Below are positions 18,922 through 27,937 of a stretch of 64,000 nt of DNA, piece after piece; position 1 is the first letter of the stretch, and every line of letters begins with the position of its first letter. The notes under the pieces are model-generated. The model worked only from the letters and a program-made list of their open reading frames with translations. It did no database searches and was not told where the DNA came from. The position numbers and the translations under genes are program-made. Source of the stretch: Marinobacter guineae (GTDB lineage: Bacteria > Pseudomonadota > Gammaproteobacteria > Pseudomonadales > Oleiphilaceae); NCBI RefSeq assembly GCF_002744735.1, contig NZ_KZ319341.1:173848-237847 (forward strand), written 5' to 3'.

Positions 18922-19797
18922 ATGCCAGAGACTCTCGTTTACCACAAATCACCACCGTCATTGCTGCCGCTTTACGGCAAGGCACTGCTGGCGAAGCAGA
19001 CACAGAGTGGTGGTGACATTACTATCCCGGAATTGTCTGCCAGCCTGCTGGGCGTGAGCACCGGCGGCGATAACCTGAAACGCTACCAAAAGGTTTGCGG
19101 GTTCACTCCGCACACCCACTTACCGCTCACCTGGCCCCATGTACTGGCCTTCCCCCTGCACCTCAAACTACTGACCGAGAAGCACTTTCCCTTGCCGCTA
19201 CTCGGCCTGGTGCACCTGAGAAACACCATTACCCAGCACCGGCCAATCGGCGCCGGCGAAAACCTGGATATCAGCGTACGTCTGGGAAATTCGGTAAAGA
19301 GTAGCCGTGGGGTGGAGTTCGATCTCATCACCGAGGCCCGCTCGGCAGGCAAACTGGTCTGGGAGGAAGCGAGCACGACCCTGTTCCGGCAACCACAAGA
19401 TGATGAGAAATCGCCTGGCCGAAAAGCCCCGCCTGAACTGGAACGCTATCCCAACACACTGAGCCTGAAGGCGGAAGAATCCATTGGCCGGCAGTATGCC
19501 CGTGTGTCCGGAGACAGCAACCCGATTCACATGCATGCCCTGAGCGCCAAGGTCTTCGGTTTTCCCCAGGCAATCGCCCACGGCATGTGGACCAAGGCCC
19601 ACGCACTGGCATTATTGGAACAACAGGAAGGTTGGCGCCCGGGCGCCCTAAGGGTCAGCTGCCAGTTCAAGAAACCACTGTTCCTGCCGGGCACAGCCCA
19701 ATTGAACTGGCAAGCGGGGGGCAACGGATGGGACTACCAGGTACTGAATGCGAAAGGCGATGCGCCACATCTGAGCGGTCGCATCGACTGGCTCTGA
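18922..19797 (+). CDS. MaoC-like (hot-dog fold) acyl dehydratase
   Basis: 291 residues from the ATG at 18922, which has AAGGAG eight bases upstream. The C-terminal half carries the hydratase-like segment SGDSNPIHMHALSAKVFGFPQAIAHGMW, in which Asp and His of the DxNPIH motif are the expected catalytic pair for adding water to enoyl-CoA or enoyl-ACP. The N-terminal half is a second, degenerate hot-dog domain (about 40-150). A role in fatty-acid or side-chain beta-oxidation is likely. Divergent from an AraC regulator; no other enzyme of the pathway adjoins it, so the substrate is open. Confidence 0.87.
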   Translation: MPETLVYHKSPPSLLPLYGKALLAKQTQSGGDITIPELSASLLGVSTGGDNLKRYQKVCGFTPHTHLPLTWPHVLAFPLHLKLLTEKHFPLPLLGLVHLRNTITQHRPIGAGENLDISVRLGNSVKSSRGVEFDLITEARSAGKLVWEEASTTLFRQPQDDEKSPGRKAPPELERYPNTLSLKAEESIGRQYARVSGDSNPIHMHALSAKVFGFPQAIAHGMWTKAHALALLEQQEGWRPGALRVSCQFKKPLFLPGTAQLNWQAGGNGWDYQVLNAKGDAPHLSGRIDWL

Positions 19798-19812
19798 CCC
19801 CGGGGGCTTCCT

Positions 19813-21396
19813 CTAACTCCGAGAAGCCTCGTCTTCCGCTGCGCAGGGTGAACCCTGGGCACCGGCTACCGGAAGGGTGAAGTAAAAACAGGCGCCGCCA
19901 TCTTCGGGGCGTAAGAAACCGATGTCTCCGCCCTGGGCCTGAATCAGGGAGCGGCAGGTTGAGAGGCCAATGCCCATGCCATCATCCTTGGTGGTGAAAA
20001 ACGGCAGGAACAGTTTTTCCTCGGCGCCATCTGGCAAGCCAACTCCTTGGTCCCGCACCTGGATTCGCACACAGGTATCACCCTGAAGGCTGGCTGATAC
20101 CTCGACCGGAGCCGTTGAATCCACGCTACTGGTCGCTTCGAGGGCATTCCGGATCAGATTCAGAGCAACCTGTTGTACCTGAACGGGGTCAGCCAGAACA
20201 TCTGGCATATCCTCTGGCACCAAAACTACTATGGCACCCTTGTTATTGCGCATATCCACTTCGGCAAACTGCCGGGTGTCCTCCAGCAGCGCGGATACCG
20301 AAAGCACTTCCTTGCCAGTTGCCGGCTTCTTCATGAACCGCCGTATTCGCCGAATGATCTCGCTGGCGCGGTGGGACTGGGCTTCGATCTTGTCCAGGGT
20401 CTCCTGTAGCAGCCCCATATCCGCCGACTCTTTCGCCATCATCCGCTTGGCAACCCGGGCATAGTTGGTGATTGCCGTCAGCGGCTGATTGACCTCATGG
20501 GCAACGCCCGCAGCCATTTCACCCATGGTGGTCAGGCGCGAGGTATGGGCCAGCTGGTCGCGCTGTTCCTGAACCAGTTGCCGCGCCTCTTCCAGAGCCT
20601 TTTCATTATCCAGCTCGGCAGTGATGTCCCGAAACACCACAACGGCCCCGTGAAGCTCGTCTCCATCCAGCTTGGGGGTCGAGCGATACTCCGCCGGAAA
20701 GCCGGTTCCGTCCGCCCGAAGCATACGGATATTCCGCTGATTTTCGGCAACACCCTGCTGGCAGGTTGCTTTTACTGGCAGGCCTTCCGGGTTGTCCGCC
20801 GCGGTGGCGAAATGGGATTCGAAGAAGTTTCGGCCGATCAGCTCTTCCACCGGGCAGCCGACAATCAGCGCCGCAGCTGGGTTGGCAAACTCGATAACGC
20901 CTTGCTCATCAAGGCCGTAAATGCCCTCGCTGATGGAATTCAGAATGCGGGCCTGATCACTCTGGAGCTCCCGGTTACGGGCTTGGAGCTCTCTTTCAAG
21001 GCGGATAACCGAGGCATGGGTTTTCACCCGGGCAATCACTTCCTGGGACTGGAACGGCTTGGAAATGTAGTCAGCTCCACCGAGGGAGAAGCCTTTAACC
21101 TTGGCCTGCAGATCATCGAGAGCGGAAAGGAACACCACGGCACAATCCGTCGTTTCCGGATCGGCTTTGAGTCGTTCACAAACCTCATAGCCGTCCATCT
21201 CCGGCATCATGATGTCCAGAAGAATCACTTCAGGCTGGTGGCGGTGGGCAAGGTCGAGGGCCTTTTCGCCTTCATTGGCAATCAGCAGCCGGTAACCTTT
21301 GTCTTTCAGGGTCTCATAGAGGACTTTGAGGTTCTGTGGATTGTCATCCACAAGCAGAACCGTCACCTCCGAGTTCTCGCTGACAGATTCAGTCAT
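19813..21396 (-). CDS. Hybrid sensor kinase: receiver-PAS-histidine kinase
   Basis: 527 residues, soluble. An N-terminal receiver domain (about 11-128, phospho-acceptor Asp61 in LLDIMMPEMDG) is followed by a short coiled coil, a PAS domain (about 150-265) and a kinase core with His300 in GVAHEVNQPLTAI, the HEVNQPL variant used by FixL/ThcS-type kinases. The ATP-binding domain shows LNLIRNALEA, DQGVGLP and GMGIGLSTCRSL. It lies 45 bases behind the FixJ-type regulator gene, its likely partner. The receiver at the N-terminus means its activity may be gated by another phospho-donor. The signal is unknown. Confidence 0.9.
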   Translation of the reverse strand: MTESVSENSEVTVLLVDDNPQNLKVLYETLKDKGYRLLIANEGEKALDLAHRHQPEVILLDIMMPEMDGYEVCERLKADPETTDCAVVFLSALDDLQAKVKGFSLGGADYISKPFQSQEVIARVKTHASVIRLERELQARNRELQSDQARILNSISEGIYGLDEQGVIEFANPAAALIVGCPVEELIGRNFFESHFATAADNPEGLPVKATCQQGVAENQRNIRMLRADGTGFPAEYRSTPKLDGDELHGAVVVFRDITAELDNEKALEEARQLVQEQRDQLAHTSRLTTMGEMAAGVAHEVNQPLTAITNYARVAKRMMAKESADMGLLQETLDKIEAQSHRASEIIRRIRRFMKKPATGKEVLSVSALLEDTRQFAEVDMRNNKGAIVVLVPEDMPDVLADPVQVQQVALNLIRNALEATSSVDSTAPVEVSASLQGDTCVRIQVRDQGVGLPDGAEEKLFLPFFTTKDDGMGIGLSTCRSLIQAQGGDIGFLRPEDGGACFYFTLPVAGAQGSPCAAEDEASRS

Positions 21397-21441
21397 ATAT
21401 TCAAGGCCGGTTAAAAACGTAACCGTATGATGCCGACGAGA

Positions 21442-22068
21442 TCACCGTGCGTCGATAAGGTCCTTTACGGACAGGACCATACGAACCAGATGTGCCAGGG
21501 AATGGGTGCCCATCTTGTGCATAACACGGGAACGGTGAATCTCTACTGTGCGCTGGCTGATTTCCAACTCAATGGCAATCACCTTGTTGGCCTGGCCGGC
21601 AATCATCCGGTCCATGATCTCGTGCTCCCTGGGGGTCAGACTCTTGATACGGCGGATAATCTCCTGCTTCTCATCCAGGGATTTGCGCTGTTCCAGGTCC
21701 TGCTTCAGCGCCGCTTCGATTTTTTCCAGCAGCGCCTCTTCCCGGTAGGGTTTCTGGATAAAGTCCACAGCCCCTTCTTTCATGGCGTCAACCGCCATGG
21801 GCACATCGCCGTGCCCGGTTACGAAAATAATCGGCAGGATGGAGTGCTTTTCGTTCAGCTTCTTCTGCAGCTCCATGCCGTCCATACCGGGCATGCGGAT
21901 ATCCAGCACAATACAGCCCGCCATCTTGTCGGAATAATCCTTCAGGAAAGCCGTCGCACTCTCATAGGGCTTGACCGGCTTGCCGTCGGATTTCAGCAGC
22001 AGTTCCAGGGAGTCGCGGACTGCTTCATCGTCCTCTACGACGTATACGGTTTGCTGGATATCAGTCAT
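21442..22068 (-). CDS. FixJ/NarL-type response regulator
   Basis: 208 residues. A receiver domain (about 6-120) with Asp56 in VLDIRMPGMDG and the FVTGHGDVPMAVDAMKEGAVDF stretch characteristic of the FixJ group, then a LuxR-type helix-turn-helix (about 143-205; LTPREHEIMDRMIAG, ISQRTVEIHRSRVM). It precedes the receiver-PAS-kinase gene and follows the Lon-type protease gene by 39 bases, so the three may be cotranscribed. Targets unknown. Confidence 0.92.
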   Translation of the reverse strand: MTDIQQTVYVVEDDEAVRDSLELLLKSDGKPVKPYESATAFLKDYSDKMAGCIVLDIRMPGMDGMELQKKLNEKHSILPIIFVTGHGDVPMAVDAMKEGAVDFIQKPYREEALLEKIEAALKQDLEQRKSLDEKQEIIRRIKSLTPREHEIMDRMIAGQANKVIAIELEISQRTVEIHRSRVMHKMGTHSLAHLVRMVLSVKDLIDAR

Positions 22069-22107
22069 GGGTGTGTTCTCTCCTGTCCGTTTTCTTATGA
22101 TTGCCGG

Positions 22108-24543
22108 TCAGTGAATTGACGGGTCTTTGTGATCATCACGTGCATGTTCCTGTCGCTCGTGTTCCCGCATTTTTTCAAGTCGTTGTTGGATAATGCCAAA
22201 AACACTCTGCTTCGGGTACCTGCCTTTGTCATCAGCCTTGCCAGCGGGCCTACCCAGCAGCAGAGTAATAGCCTCTTCAACACGGCCAACCGAATACACC
22301 GCAAACCGGCCTTCGCGCACAGCCTGCACCAATTCGCTGTCGAGCATCAGATTCTGCACGTTCGTGGCTGGCACGATCACGCCCTGGGTACCTGAGAGCC
22401 CGCCTTTGAGCTGGCAGGTTGTAAAAAAGCCTTCCACTTTCTCGTTCACGCCGCCAATGGGCTGAACCTCACCAAACTGGTTTACGGATCCGGTGATCGC
22501 CAGATCCTGACGGACCGGAATGCCGGACAGGGAAGATACCAGCGCGCATAGCTCGGCAAGAGAGGCACTGTCGCCATCCACCTCGCCGTAGTTTTGCTCG
22601 AAGGTCAGACTGGCCGACAGATGCATCGGGTCGTTAACCGCAAAATGGGACGCCAGCCAGGAACTCAGGATCATCACGCCCTTGGAGTGAAGGTTGCCTC
22701 CGAGCTTCACATCGCGCTCAATATCCATCACCGCGCCATCTCCATAATAGCAGGTCGCAGTCACGCGGTTGGAAAGTCCGAATTCAAACCCGCCTGTGGA
22801 CAACACTGACAACGCGTTCACCTGGCCAACGCAGGTTCCACCCGTAGTTACGAGTGTGGTGCCATCACGAATGGAATCATAGAACTGGTCGCGGATCCGG
22901 CTATCCCGATATTTGGCGCTTTCCAGGGCCCGTTCAACATGAATATCCTGGATCAGCCGTGCCCCTGCCTGCCGGGCCCAGAAATCTGATTCCCTCAAAA
23001 GATTGGCGATATCCGCCGCATGCAGAGACAAACGGTCCTGATGCTCCGCCATACGAGCACTGTGCTCAATTACCCGGGCGACCGCCTTGTTTGAGCAGTG
23101 CAGCAGTTTTTTCTCGCTCACCAGGCTGGCAATGAACTTGGCGTACAGCAACTGGCTGTCATCAGAGCGGTACATCTCGTTCTCGAAATCCGCCGTTACC
23201 CGGAACAGCTCGGCAAATTCTGAGTCGTACTCCTGCAGCAGCATCCAGGTCTCGCGATCACCAAACAGGACAATTTTAACGTCCAGCGGGACCGATTCCG
23301 GTTCAATGGAAATCGTGCCGGAAAGAGTCAACTCACGTTCCAGGGAATTAATCTGTATCGATTTCGAGCGCAGGGCTCGCTTCAGTCCATCCCACACGAA
23401 TGGCTGCTCCAACACCTTGATGGCATCCATCAACAGGTAACCACCGTTGGCCCGATGCAGACTGCCCGGCCGGATCAGGGAGAAGTCCGTAAACACCGTG
23501 CCCTTGTAGGTCACGTTTTCCACATACCCGAACAGGTTATGGTAGGTGGGATTGTCCTCAACCACCATGGGAACCTCGTTGGTTTTCTGGTGCACCAGCA
23601 CGTTCACCAGGTACCGGCGGGGCATCTTCTTATCGAGGGACGCGTAGGCAATCGCCGCCTGCTCCTCGTTATCGTCCAGGAAAATCTCGAGGTTCTCCAC
23701 CAGATCTGCCCGGACCGCCTCAAAAAAGGCAACAACGTCGGGAAGATCCTTGTACTTCTCGATCAGTTCATCAATCTGGTGGCCGGAAATGCTCTCCAGG
23801 GTCTCCTGGTTCAGCGCCTGCTGCTTATCAGCGTATTCCTGTTCCCAGTCCGCGAGCTTACGCAGAGCCTGCCGAAGCTTTTTCTCCAGCTTGTTGATGG
23901 TGTCTTCAAACTTGTCACGCTGCTCATCGGTCAGCGCCTGGAAGGATTCCGCGGTATGAGGCTCATCTCCGTTCATGGCAACCAGCCGGTAACCGCCGGG
24001 GGTGGTCACGGTCAGGCTGACTTTTTTGCGCTTGGCCTGGGCGGCCACTTTTTCCAGCTCATCTTCCTGTTTCTTGACGTATTCATTCTTCAGCTGTTCC
24101 GAGCGCTCAAGGAAACTGTCGCTGTCGAAGGTCTGGGGAATCACCTTGACCAGGCGACTCATCAGTTTTTCCATATCCTGCTTGAGCTGGGTACCCTTGC
24201 CCGCCGGAAGCTGCAACAGCTTCGGAATACGGGGTTCCTCGAAGTTGGCTACGTAGCACCAGTCATGGCTCTGCTGATCGGTATCCAAATGATGCTCCAG
24301 GTACCGCAGCATCATGGTGCGCTTACCCAGGCCATTTCGGCCCACGGCGTACACGTTGTAACCGCCATGGGGCATGGCCAGCGCAAAACGCACAGCTTCC
24401 TGGGCACGGTTCTGGCCCACGATTTCGGCCAGAGGCTCCAGTTGCTTGGTAGTTTTGAATGGCAGATCTTTCAGAACACAGGCTTTGTAAAGCTGATGCA
24501 GGGACAGTGACTTCAAGGTTCGGTCCTGTAACGGTTGACTCAT
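22108..24543 (-). CDS. ATP-dependent Lon-family protease (AsrA/LonB-like)
   Basis: 811 residues from the ATG at 24541-24543. An AAA module with Walker A GRNGLGKRT (68-76) lies near the N-terminus, followed by a long insertion with coiled coil (about 160-270). The C-terminal Lon protease domain has catalytic Ser659 in GDSAS and Lys702 in NEKVEGF, 43 residues apart as in Lon. This layout matches the AAA/Lon proteins of which P. aeruginosa AsrA is one, linked there to heat-shock and aminoglycoside stress. The ribosome site is weak. Shares a 190-base gap with the divergent PilZ gene. Confidence 0.92.
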   Translation of the reverse strand: MSQPLQDRTLKSLSLHQLYKACVLKDLPFKTTKQLEPLAEIVGQNRAQEAVRFALAMPHGGYNVYAVGRNGLGKRTMMLRYLEHHLDTDQQSHDWCYVANFEEPRIPKLLQLPAGKGTQLKQDMEKLMSRLVKVIPQTFDSDSFLERSEQLKNEYVKKQEDELEKVAAQAKRKKVSLTVTTPGGYRLVAMNGDEPHTAESFQALTDEQRDKFEDTINKLEKKLRQALRKLADWEQEYADKQQALNQETLESISGHQIDELIEKYKDLPDVVAFFEAVRADLVENLEIFLDDNEEQAAIAYASLDKKMPRRYLVNVLVHQKTNEVPMVVEDNPTYHNLFGYVENVTYKGTVFTDFSLIRPGSLHRANGGYLLMDAIKVLEQPFVWDGLKRALRSKSIQINSLERELTLSGTISIEPESVPLDVKIVLFGDRETWMLLQEYDSEFAELFRVTADFENEMYRSDDSQLLYAKFIASLVSEKKLLHCSNKAVARVIEHSARMAEHQDRLSLHAADIANLLRESDFWARQAGARLIQDIHVERALESAKYRDSRIRDQFYDSIRDGTTLVTTGGTCVGQVNALSVLSTGGFEFGLSNRVTATCYYGDGAVMDIERDVKLGGNLHSKGVMILSSWLASHFAVNDPMHLSASLTFEQNYGEVDGDSASLAELCALVSSLSGIPVRQDLAITGSVNQFGEVQPIGGVNEKVEGFFTTCQLKGGLSGTQGVIVPATNVQNLMLDSELVQAVREGRFAVYSVGRVEEAITLLLGRPAGKADDKGRYPKQSVFGIIQQRLEKMREHERQEHARDDHKDPSIH

Positions 24544-24605
24544 TGGCCGGTCATTGTAGATTCTGCGGTCGGCCCTGTCGCGTTCAGCGAGCAGATTTCT
24601 GGAGT

Positions 24606-24620
24606 TGCGCAAAATGCGCA
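24606..24620. repeat. Paired TGCGCA palindromes upstream of the Lon-type gene
   Basis: TGCGCA (24606-24611) and TGCGCA (24615-24620), each its own reverse complement, separated by AAA. They lie in the gap between the divergent lon-type and PilZ genes and could bind a regulator; no match to a known site. Confidence 0.4.
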
Positions 24621-24733
24621 GAAATTTGTTAGTCAGTTCACAGTTTTGCCGGCGTTCATTTTTCAGGCAGTTGTTCCGAAACTACACTTCATCTCCCGGA
24701 AACAAAAACAATGCACGCAATGGATGCCAGCGT

Positions 24734-25111
24734 ATGACCACTGATTCCGCAGACCGCAGAATCAAGGATCGTTATCCCGCTTCCTGCCTGAAGGTTCAAC
24801 TTCGGAAGCACGGCTTTTTTGGGCGTGGCAAGCCCGCCACACCCGTCACCTGCCTGGATCTAAACCGCTACGGCATGGCAATACTGTGCCCCAGACCAGT
24901 GGATCCGGGCGCCCGGCTCTTTATGGATTTTGACGGCAAATACATCAGCGAATCGCGGGTTTGCGCCCGGGTGGTGGATTGCCAGCCCTACCAGACCGGC
25001 TACCGCGTGAGCGTCCAGTTCAGCTATTGTCTGGACAAGAAGGGGTATTCACGAACTGTCGACAACGCCCTGTCCCGGATTGAGGGCTTTTACAACCGGT
25101 TTGCCAGCTGA
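24734..25111 (+). CDS. PilZ-domain protein
   Basis: 125 residues from the ATG at 24734. The N-terminal DRRIKDRYPASC supplies the arginines and CLDLNRYGM the D/NxSxxG-like part of the PilZ c-di-GMP-binding motif (Asn in the usual Ser position, so binding may be altered). A single domain without effector parts, so it probably works by touching another protein. The upstream open frame is ignored for lack of a ribosome site and pattern. The window also encodes c-di-GMP enzymes at 55391 and 61475, far away. Confidence 0.75.
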   Translation: MTTDSADRRIKDRYPASCLKVQLRKHGFFGRGKPATPVTCLDLNRYGMAILCPRPVDPGARLFMDFDGKYISESRVCARVVDCQPYQTGYRVSVQFSYCLDKKGYSRTVDNALSRIEGFYNRFAS

Positions 25112-25126
25112 GCCGAGCTCTCGCCC

Positions 25127-25597
25127 TTACACCAGCCCGGCATCCAGGCTGGCCGCCACGTACATTCCCAGCTCCCTGCACTGATCTTCGAACTCATCCC
25201 GATACTCACCCCGGCAGATCAGGGGCTCCTGGATCTGCTTCCAGCGCAGCCCCGTGGTAATGCTTTCAATGGCCCGATTGGTCCCTGTACCGTCATGTCC
25301 TGCCCGGATGTAGTAGGCAAAGGGCAGGCCCTGAGTTTTCTCCAGGCAGGGATAGTAGCTGCGATCAAAGAAGTCCTTCAGCGCACCGCTCATATACCCC
25401 AGGTTTTCGGTGGTCCCCAAAATGATGGCGTCGCAGGCAAGAACGTCCTCGGGGCCGGCATCCAATGGCGCCAGAACCTTTACCTCAACGTTTTCGATGT
25501 CTTCGTGGTGGGCACCCTGCTCTGCCGCTTCCCGCAGCTTGAGGGTATTCGGGGAAGGCGCATGAGCAACAATCAGCAATTTCTTTTTTGCGTCCAT
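25127..25597 (-). CDS. Flavodoxin-like FMN-dependent reductase
   Basis: 156 residues from the ATG at 25595-25597 (AGGTGG upstream). It begins KKLLIVAHAPSPNT, the phosphate-binding loop of flavodoxin-like proteins, followed by CDAIILGTTENLGYMSGALKDFFDRSYYP, typical of NADPH-dependent FMN reductases and WrbA-like folds. Likely a cytosolic flavin or quinone reductase; the electron partner is unknown. It converges with the PilZ gene (15-base gap) and has a 280-base upstream region shared with the unknown gene at 25879. Confidence 0.85.
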   Translation of the reverse strand: MDAKKKLLIVAHAPSPNTLKLREAAEQGAHHEDIENVEVKVLAPLDAGPEDVLACDAIILGTTENLGYMSGALKDFFDRSYYPCLEKTQGLPFAYYIRAGHDGTGTNRAIESITTGLRWKQIQEPLICRGEYRDEFEDQCRELGMYVAASLDAGLV

Positions 25598-25878
25598 ACT
25601 GCATCCCACCTGTAACTTCGGAGCAATCAACCCTGGCATTCATCAGGTAAAAATTCATTCTGCCACCAGCCTCCTCCCAAGTTCCAGCCCGACAGACTCA
25701 ATACTGTACTCAAAGCCAGCTTTAACCAGACGCAACAGGCGAGCACAGTCGCTTGTTATTTAGAGCAGCACAGAAGCGACAAATGGCGATCTGTAACGGG
25801 AGTTTTTAAACGATCTGGACCGATACCTTGCAAAGGGCTCTGGTTAGTATGTCTAGACAGCGTAAGGAGGGAAAGTCG

Positions 25879-26145
25879 ATGAGTTATCGCAATCTTGAAA
25901 AACTACATGAGTTTTACAGCCGAATGAAATATCGGAGCTGGATCAGAAGCCAGCTCCAGCAGGCTGGTGGCGAGGAATATCTCAAGCGCCTGGAGATCGA
26001 CATTGGCGCTGAGCCGGGTTACTTCCGGAACGAGCTGGATAAAAAGCTGATACCTGGAAAGAAGCGCGCGAACGAGGAAAGCAATGGTACGGCAGGCTGG
26101 AATTCACCCCTGCCGTCCATTCACCTTCCCCCCGGGAAGGTTTAA
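25879..26145 (+). CDS. Small unknown protein convergent with recA
   Basis: 88 residues from the ATG at 25879, which has a strong AGGAGG site eight bases upstream. Begins [20 protein letters not shown]; the first 60 residues look helical and basic, the tail is Pro/Ser-rich and probably disordered. Not recognised. It lies where recX is often found next to recA, but on the opposite strand and without RecX resemblance. Its stop overlaps the recA stop region by four bases. Confidence 0.7.
   Translation: MSYRNLEKLHEFYSRMKYRSWIRSQLQQAGGEEYLKRLEIDIGAEPGYFRNELDKKLIPGKKRANEESNGTAGWNSPLPSIHLPPGKV
26123..26141. terminator. Hairpin at the recA / small-gene junction
   Basis: ACCTTCCC (26123-26130) pairs with GGGAAGGT (26134-26141) around CCC. 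It touches the recA stop codon and lies inside the last codons of the convergent gene. The T-run is short (TTTAAA), so termination is possible but weak. Confidence 0.45.
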
Positions 26146-27188
26146 AGCAACTCGCCGTTGGCTTCCGCCGGCGCCTCAGCAGCCTCTTTTTTAGAGACTG
26201 GTTTCGGCATCAGCTTGTCCCGCACTGCAGCTTCAATTTCCTTGGCAATGTCCAGATTTTCTTCCAGGAACTTGCAGGCGTTCGCCTTGCCCTGGCCAAT
26301 CTTGTCGCCCTTGTAGGCGTACCAGGCGCCGGACTTGTCGACAAAGCCTTCTTTCACACCCATATCGAGCACTTCGGCCATGTGGTAGATGCCCTTGCCA
26401 TACATGATCTGGAACTCGGCCTGCTTGAACGGCGGGGAGACCTTGTTCTTGACCACTTTTACCCGGGTCTCGTTACCGACTACCTCATCGCCGTCTTTCA
26501 CCGAGCCAATACGGCGGATGTCCAGGCGAACAGAGGCATAGAACTTCAGGGCGTTACCGCCGGTGGTGGTTTCGGGAGAGCCGAACATGACACCGATTTT
26601 CATACGGATCTGGTTGATGAAGATCAACAGGCAGTTGGCGTGCTTGACGTTACCTGTCAGCTTACGCAACGCTTGGGACATCAGTCGTGCCTGAAGGCCC
26701 ACGTGGCTATCGCCCATTTCGCCTTCGATTTCCGCTTTTGGCGTCAGGGCGGCAACGGAGTCGACGATGATCACGTCTACCGCATTGGAACGAACCAGCA
26801 TATCGCAGATTTCCAGTGCCTGTTCACCGGTATCCGGCTGGGACACCAGCAGTTCGTCTACGTTGACGCCCAGCTTTTCGGCGTAGATCGGGTCCAGAGC
26901 ATGCTCAGCATCCACGAAGGCGCAGGTTTTACCGGCCTTCTGGGCCTCGGCAATCACCTGCAGGGTCAATGTGGTTTTACCGGAGCTTTCTGGACCGTAG
27001 ATCTCACAGATACGACCGTAAGGCAGGCCGCCAATACCCAGGGCGACATCCAGCCCGAGGGAGCCGGTGGAGACTGCAGGAATGGCTTCACGGGGCTGGT
27101 CGCCCATTTTCATCACGGCGCCTTTACCGAATTGGCGCTCGATTTGGCCCAGTGCTGCGCTCAATGCTTTCTTGCGGTTGTCTTCCAT
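26142..27188 (-). CDS. recA: RecA recombinase
   Basis: 348 residues from the ATG at 27186-27188 ([13 protein letters not shown], the family start; an in-frame GTG ten codons earlier is rejected). Walker [11 protein letters not shown], Walker [11 protein letters not shown], and the L1/L2 DNA-contact loops ([47 protein letters not shown]) are all intact. RecA drives strand exchange and LexA self-cleavage. A LexA box sits 100 bases upstream. The acidic/Ala-rich tail ([12 protein letters not shown]) is normal. No recX follows. Confidence 0.99.
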   Translation of the reverse strand: MEDNRKKALSAALGQIERQFGKGAVMKMGDQPREAIPAVSTGSLGLDVALGIGGLPYGRICEIYGPESSGKTTLTLQVIAEAQKAGKTCAFVDAEHALDPIYAEKLGVNVDELLVSQPDTGEQALEICDMLVRSNAVDVIIVDSVAALTPKAEIEGEMGDSHVGLQARLMSQALRKLTGNVKHANCLLIFINQIRMKIGVMFGSPETTTGGNALKFYASVRLDIRRIGSVKDGDEVVGNETRVKVVKNKVSPPFKQAEFQIMYGKGIYHMAEVLDMGVKEGFVDKSGAWYAYKGDKIGQGKANACKFLEENLDIAKEIEAAVRDKLMPKPVSKKEAAEAPAEANGELL

Positions 27189-27287
27189 CAGTGCAAAACC
27201 CTCTGTCGCCTTGGCCACCGAAGCCGTTAAACACCCCGATAGCGGAATTGTGAACCGGGAATCTGTACAGCGTTACCAGTCAATTCC

Positions 27288-27303
27288 CTGTATATTTGAA
27301 CAG
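27288..27303. promoter_or_regulatory. LexA (SOS) box of recA
   Basis: CTGTATATTTGAACAG: CTG-N10-CAG with the AT-rich core of gammaproteobacterial LexA sites. It lies 100 bases upstream of the recA start and should give DNA-damage control. Confidence 0.92.
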
Positions 27304-27354
27304 TATTAAAACATAACCGGCAAGGGAGACCAACCCCTCTTGATGTGAAAGCCG

Positions 27355-27855
27355 TCAGAGTTCATCGACAAACCCGTTAACCCCCTGAAGAGCAAAGAGA
27401 ACAGCCTGTCGCCTGACCTGGTCCCTATCGCCGTCAAAGCGCTTGATCACGGCTACGGTACTGGCCGGACTGCTGCCCCAGGCGAACCAGACAGTGCCAA
27501 CGGGCTTTTCCTCACTACCCCCGCCGGGGCCCGCCACGCCGCTGATGGCAACGGCAATATTGGCGCCAGTGGCCGCAAGGGCGCCAGCAACCATTTCCCG
27601 CACGACCGGCTCGCTGACCGCGCCATGTTCATCCAGCGACTTCCGGGTCACTCCCAACAGGTCCTGCTTGGCTTTGTTGCTGTAAGTTACCAGGCCACCC
27701 AGCACATAACCGGACGAGCCGGCCCGGTCGGTCAGAACCTTGGCCACCCAGCCTCCGGTACAGCTTTCGGCGGTAGCAACGGTACGCCCCAATTGCAGCA
27801 GCCGTTCACCGAGGCGGTTACCCGCCTCTTCCAATTCGTGATCGCTGGCCAGCAT
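27355..27855 (-). CDS. pncC: Nicotinamide-nucleotide amidase (CinA C-terminal domain type)
   Basis: 166 residues, the stand-alone CinA C-terminal domain. Motif [13 protein letters not shown] (about 27-39) includes the catalytic Ser and the substrate loop; [22 protein letters not shown] is the second family signature. It deamidates nicotinamide mononucleotide to nicotinate mononucleotide, recycling NMN released by DNA ligase. Excellent ribosome site (AAGGAGGT). Located just before recA on the same strand as in Pseudomonas, but recA has its own SOS promoter; divergent from mutS with an 82-base gap. Confidence 0.95.
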   Translation of the reverse strand: MLASDHELEEAGNRLGERLLQLGRTVATAESCTGGWVAKVLTDRAGSSGYVLGGLVTYSNKAKQDLLGVTRKSLDEHGAVSEPVVREMVAGALAATGANIAVAISGVAGPGGGSEEKPVGTVWFAWGSSPASTVAVIKRFDGDRDQVRRQAVLFALQGVNGFVDEL

Positions 27856-27937
27856 AATGACCTCCTTCGTTTCATCAGAGCCGTTATTTTCTTACAATTC
27901 ACGCCTTCACCCAAAGCAAGGCAATCCGGACCCGTCC

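Noticed and set aside
18647..19003. 119-codon N-terminal extension of the second AraC regulator
   Set aside because: Runs over the divergent MaoC start, reads as low-pattern sequence, and AraC proteins of this type start at the chosen Met.
27189..27218. GTG start ten codons upstream of the recA ATG
   Set aside because: RecA family begins at MEDNRKKAL; the extension has no counterpart in other RecA proteins that I recall.
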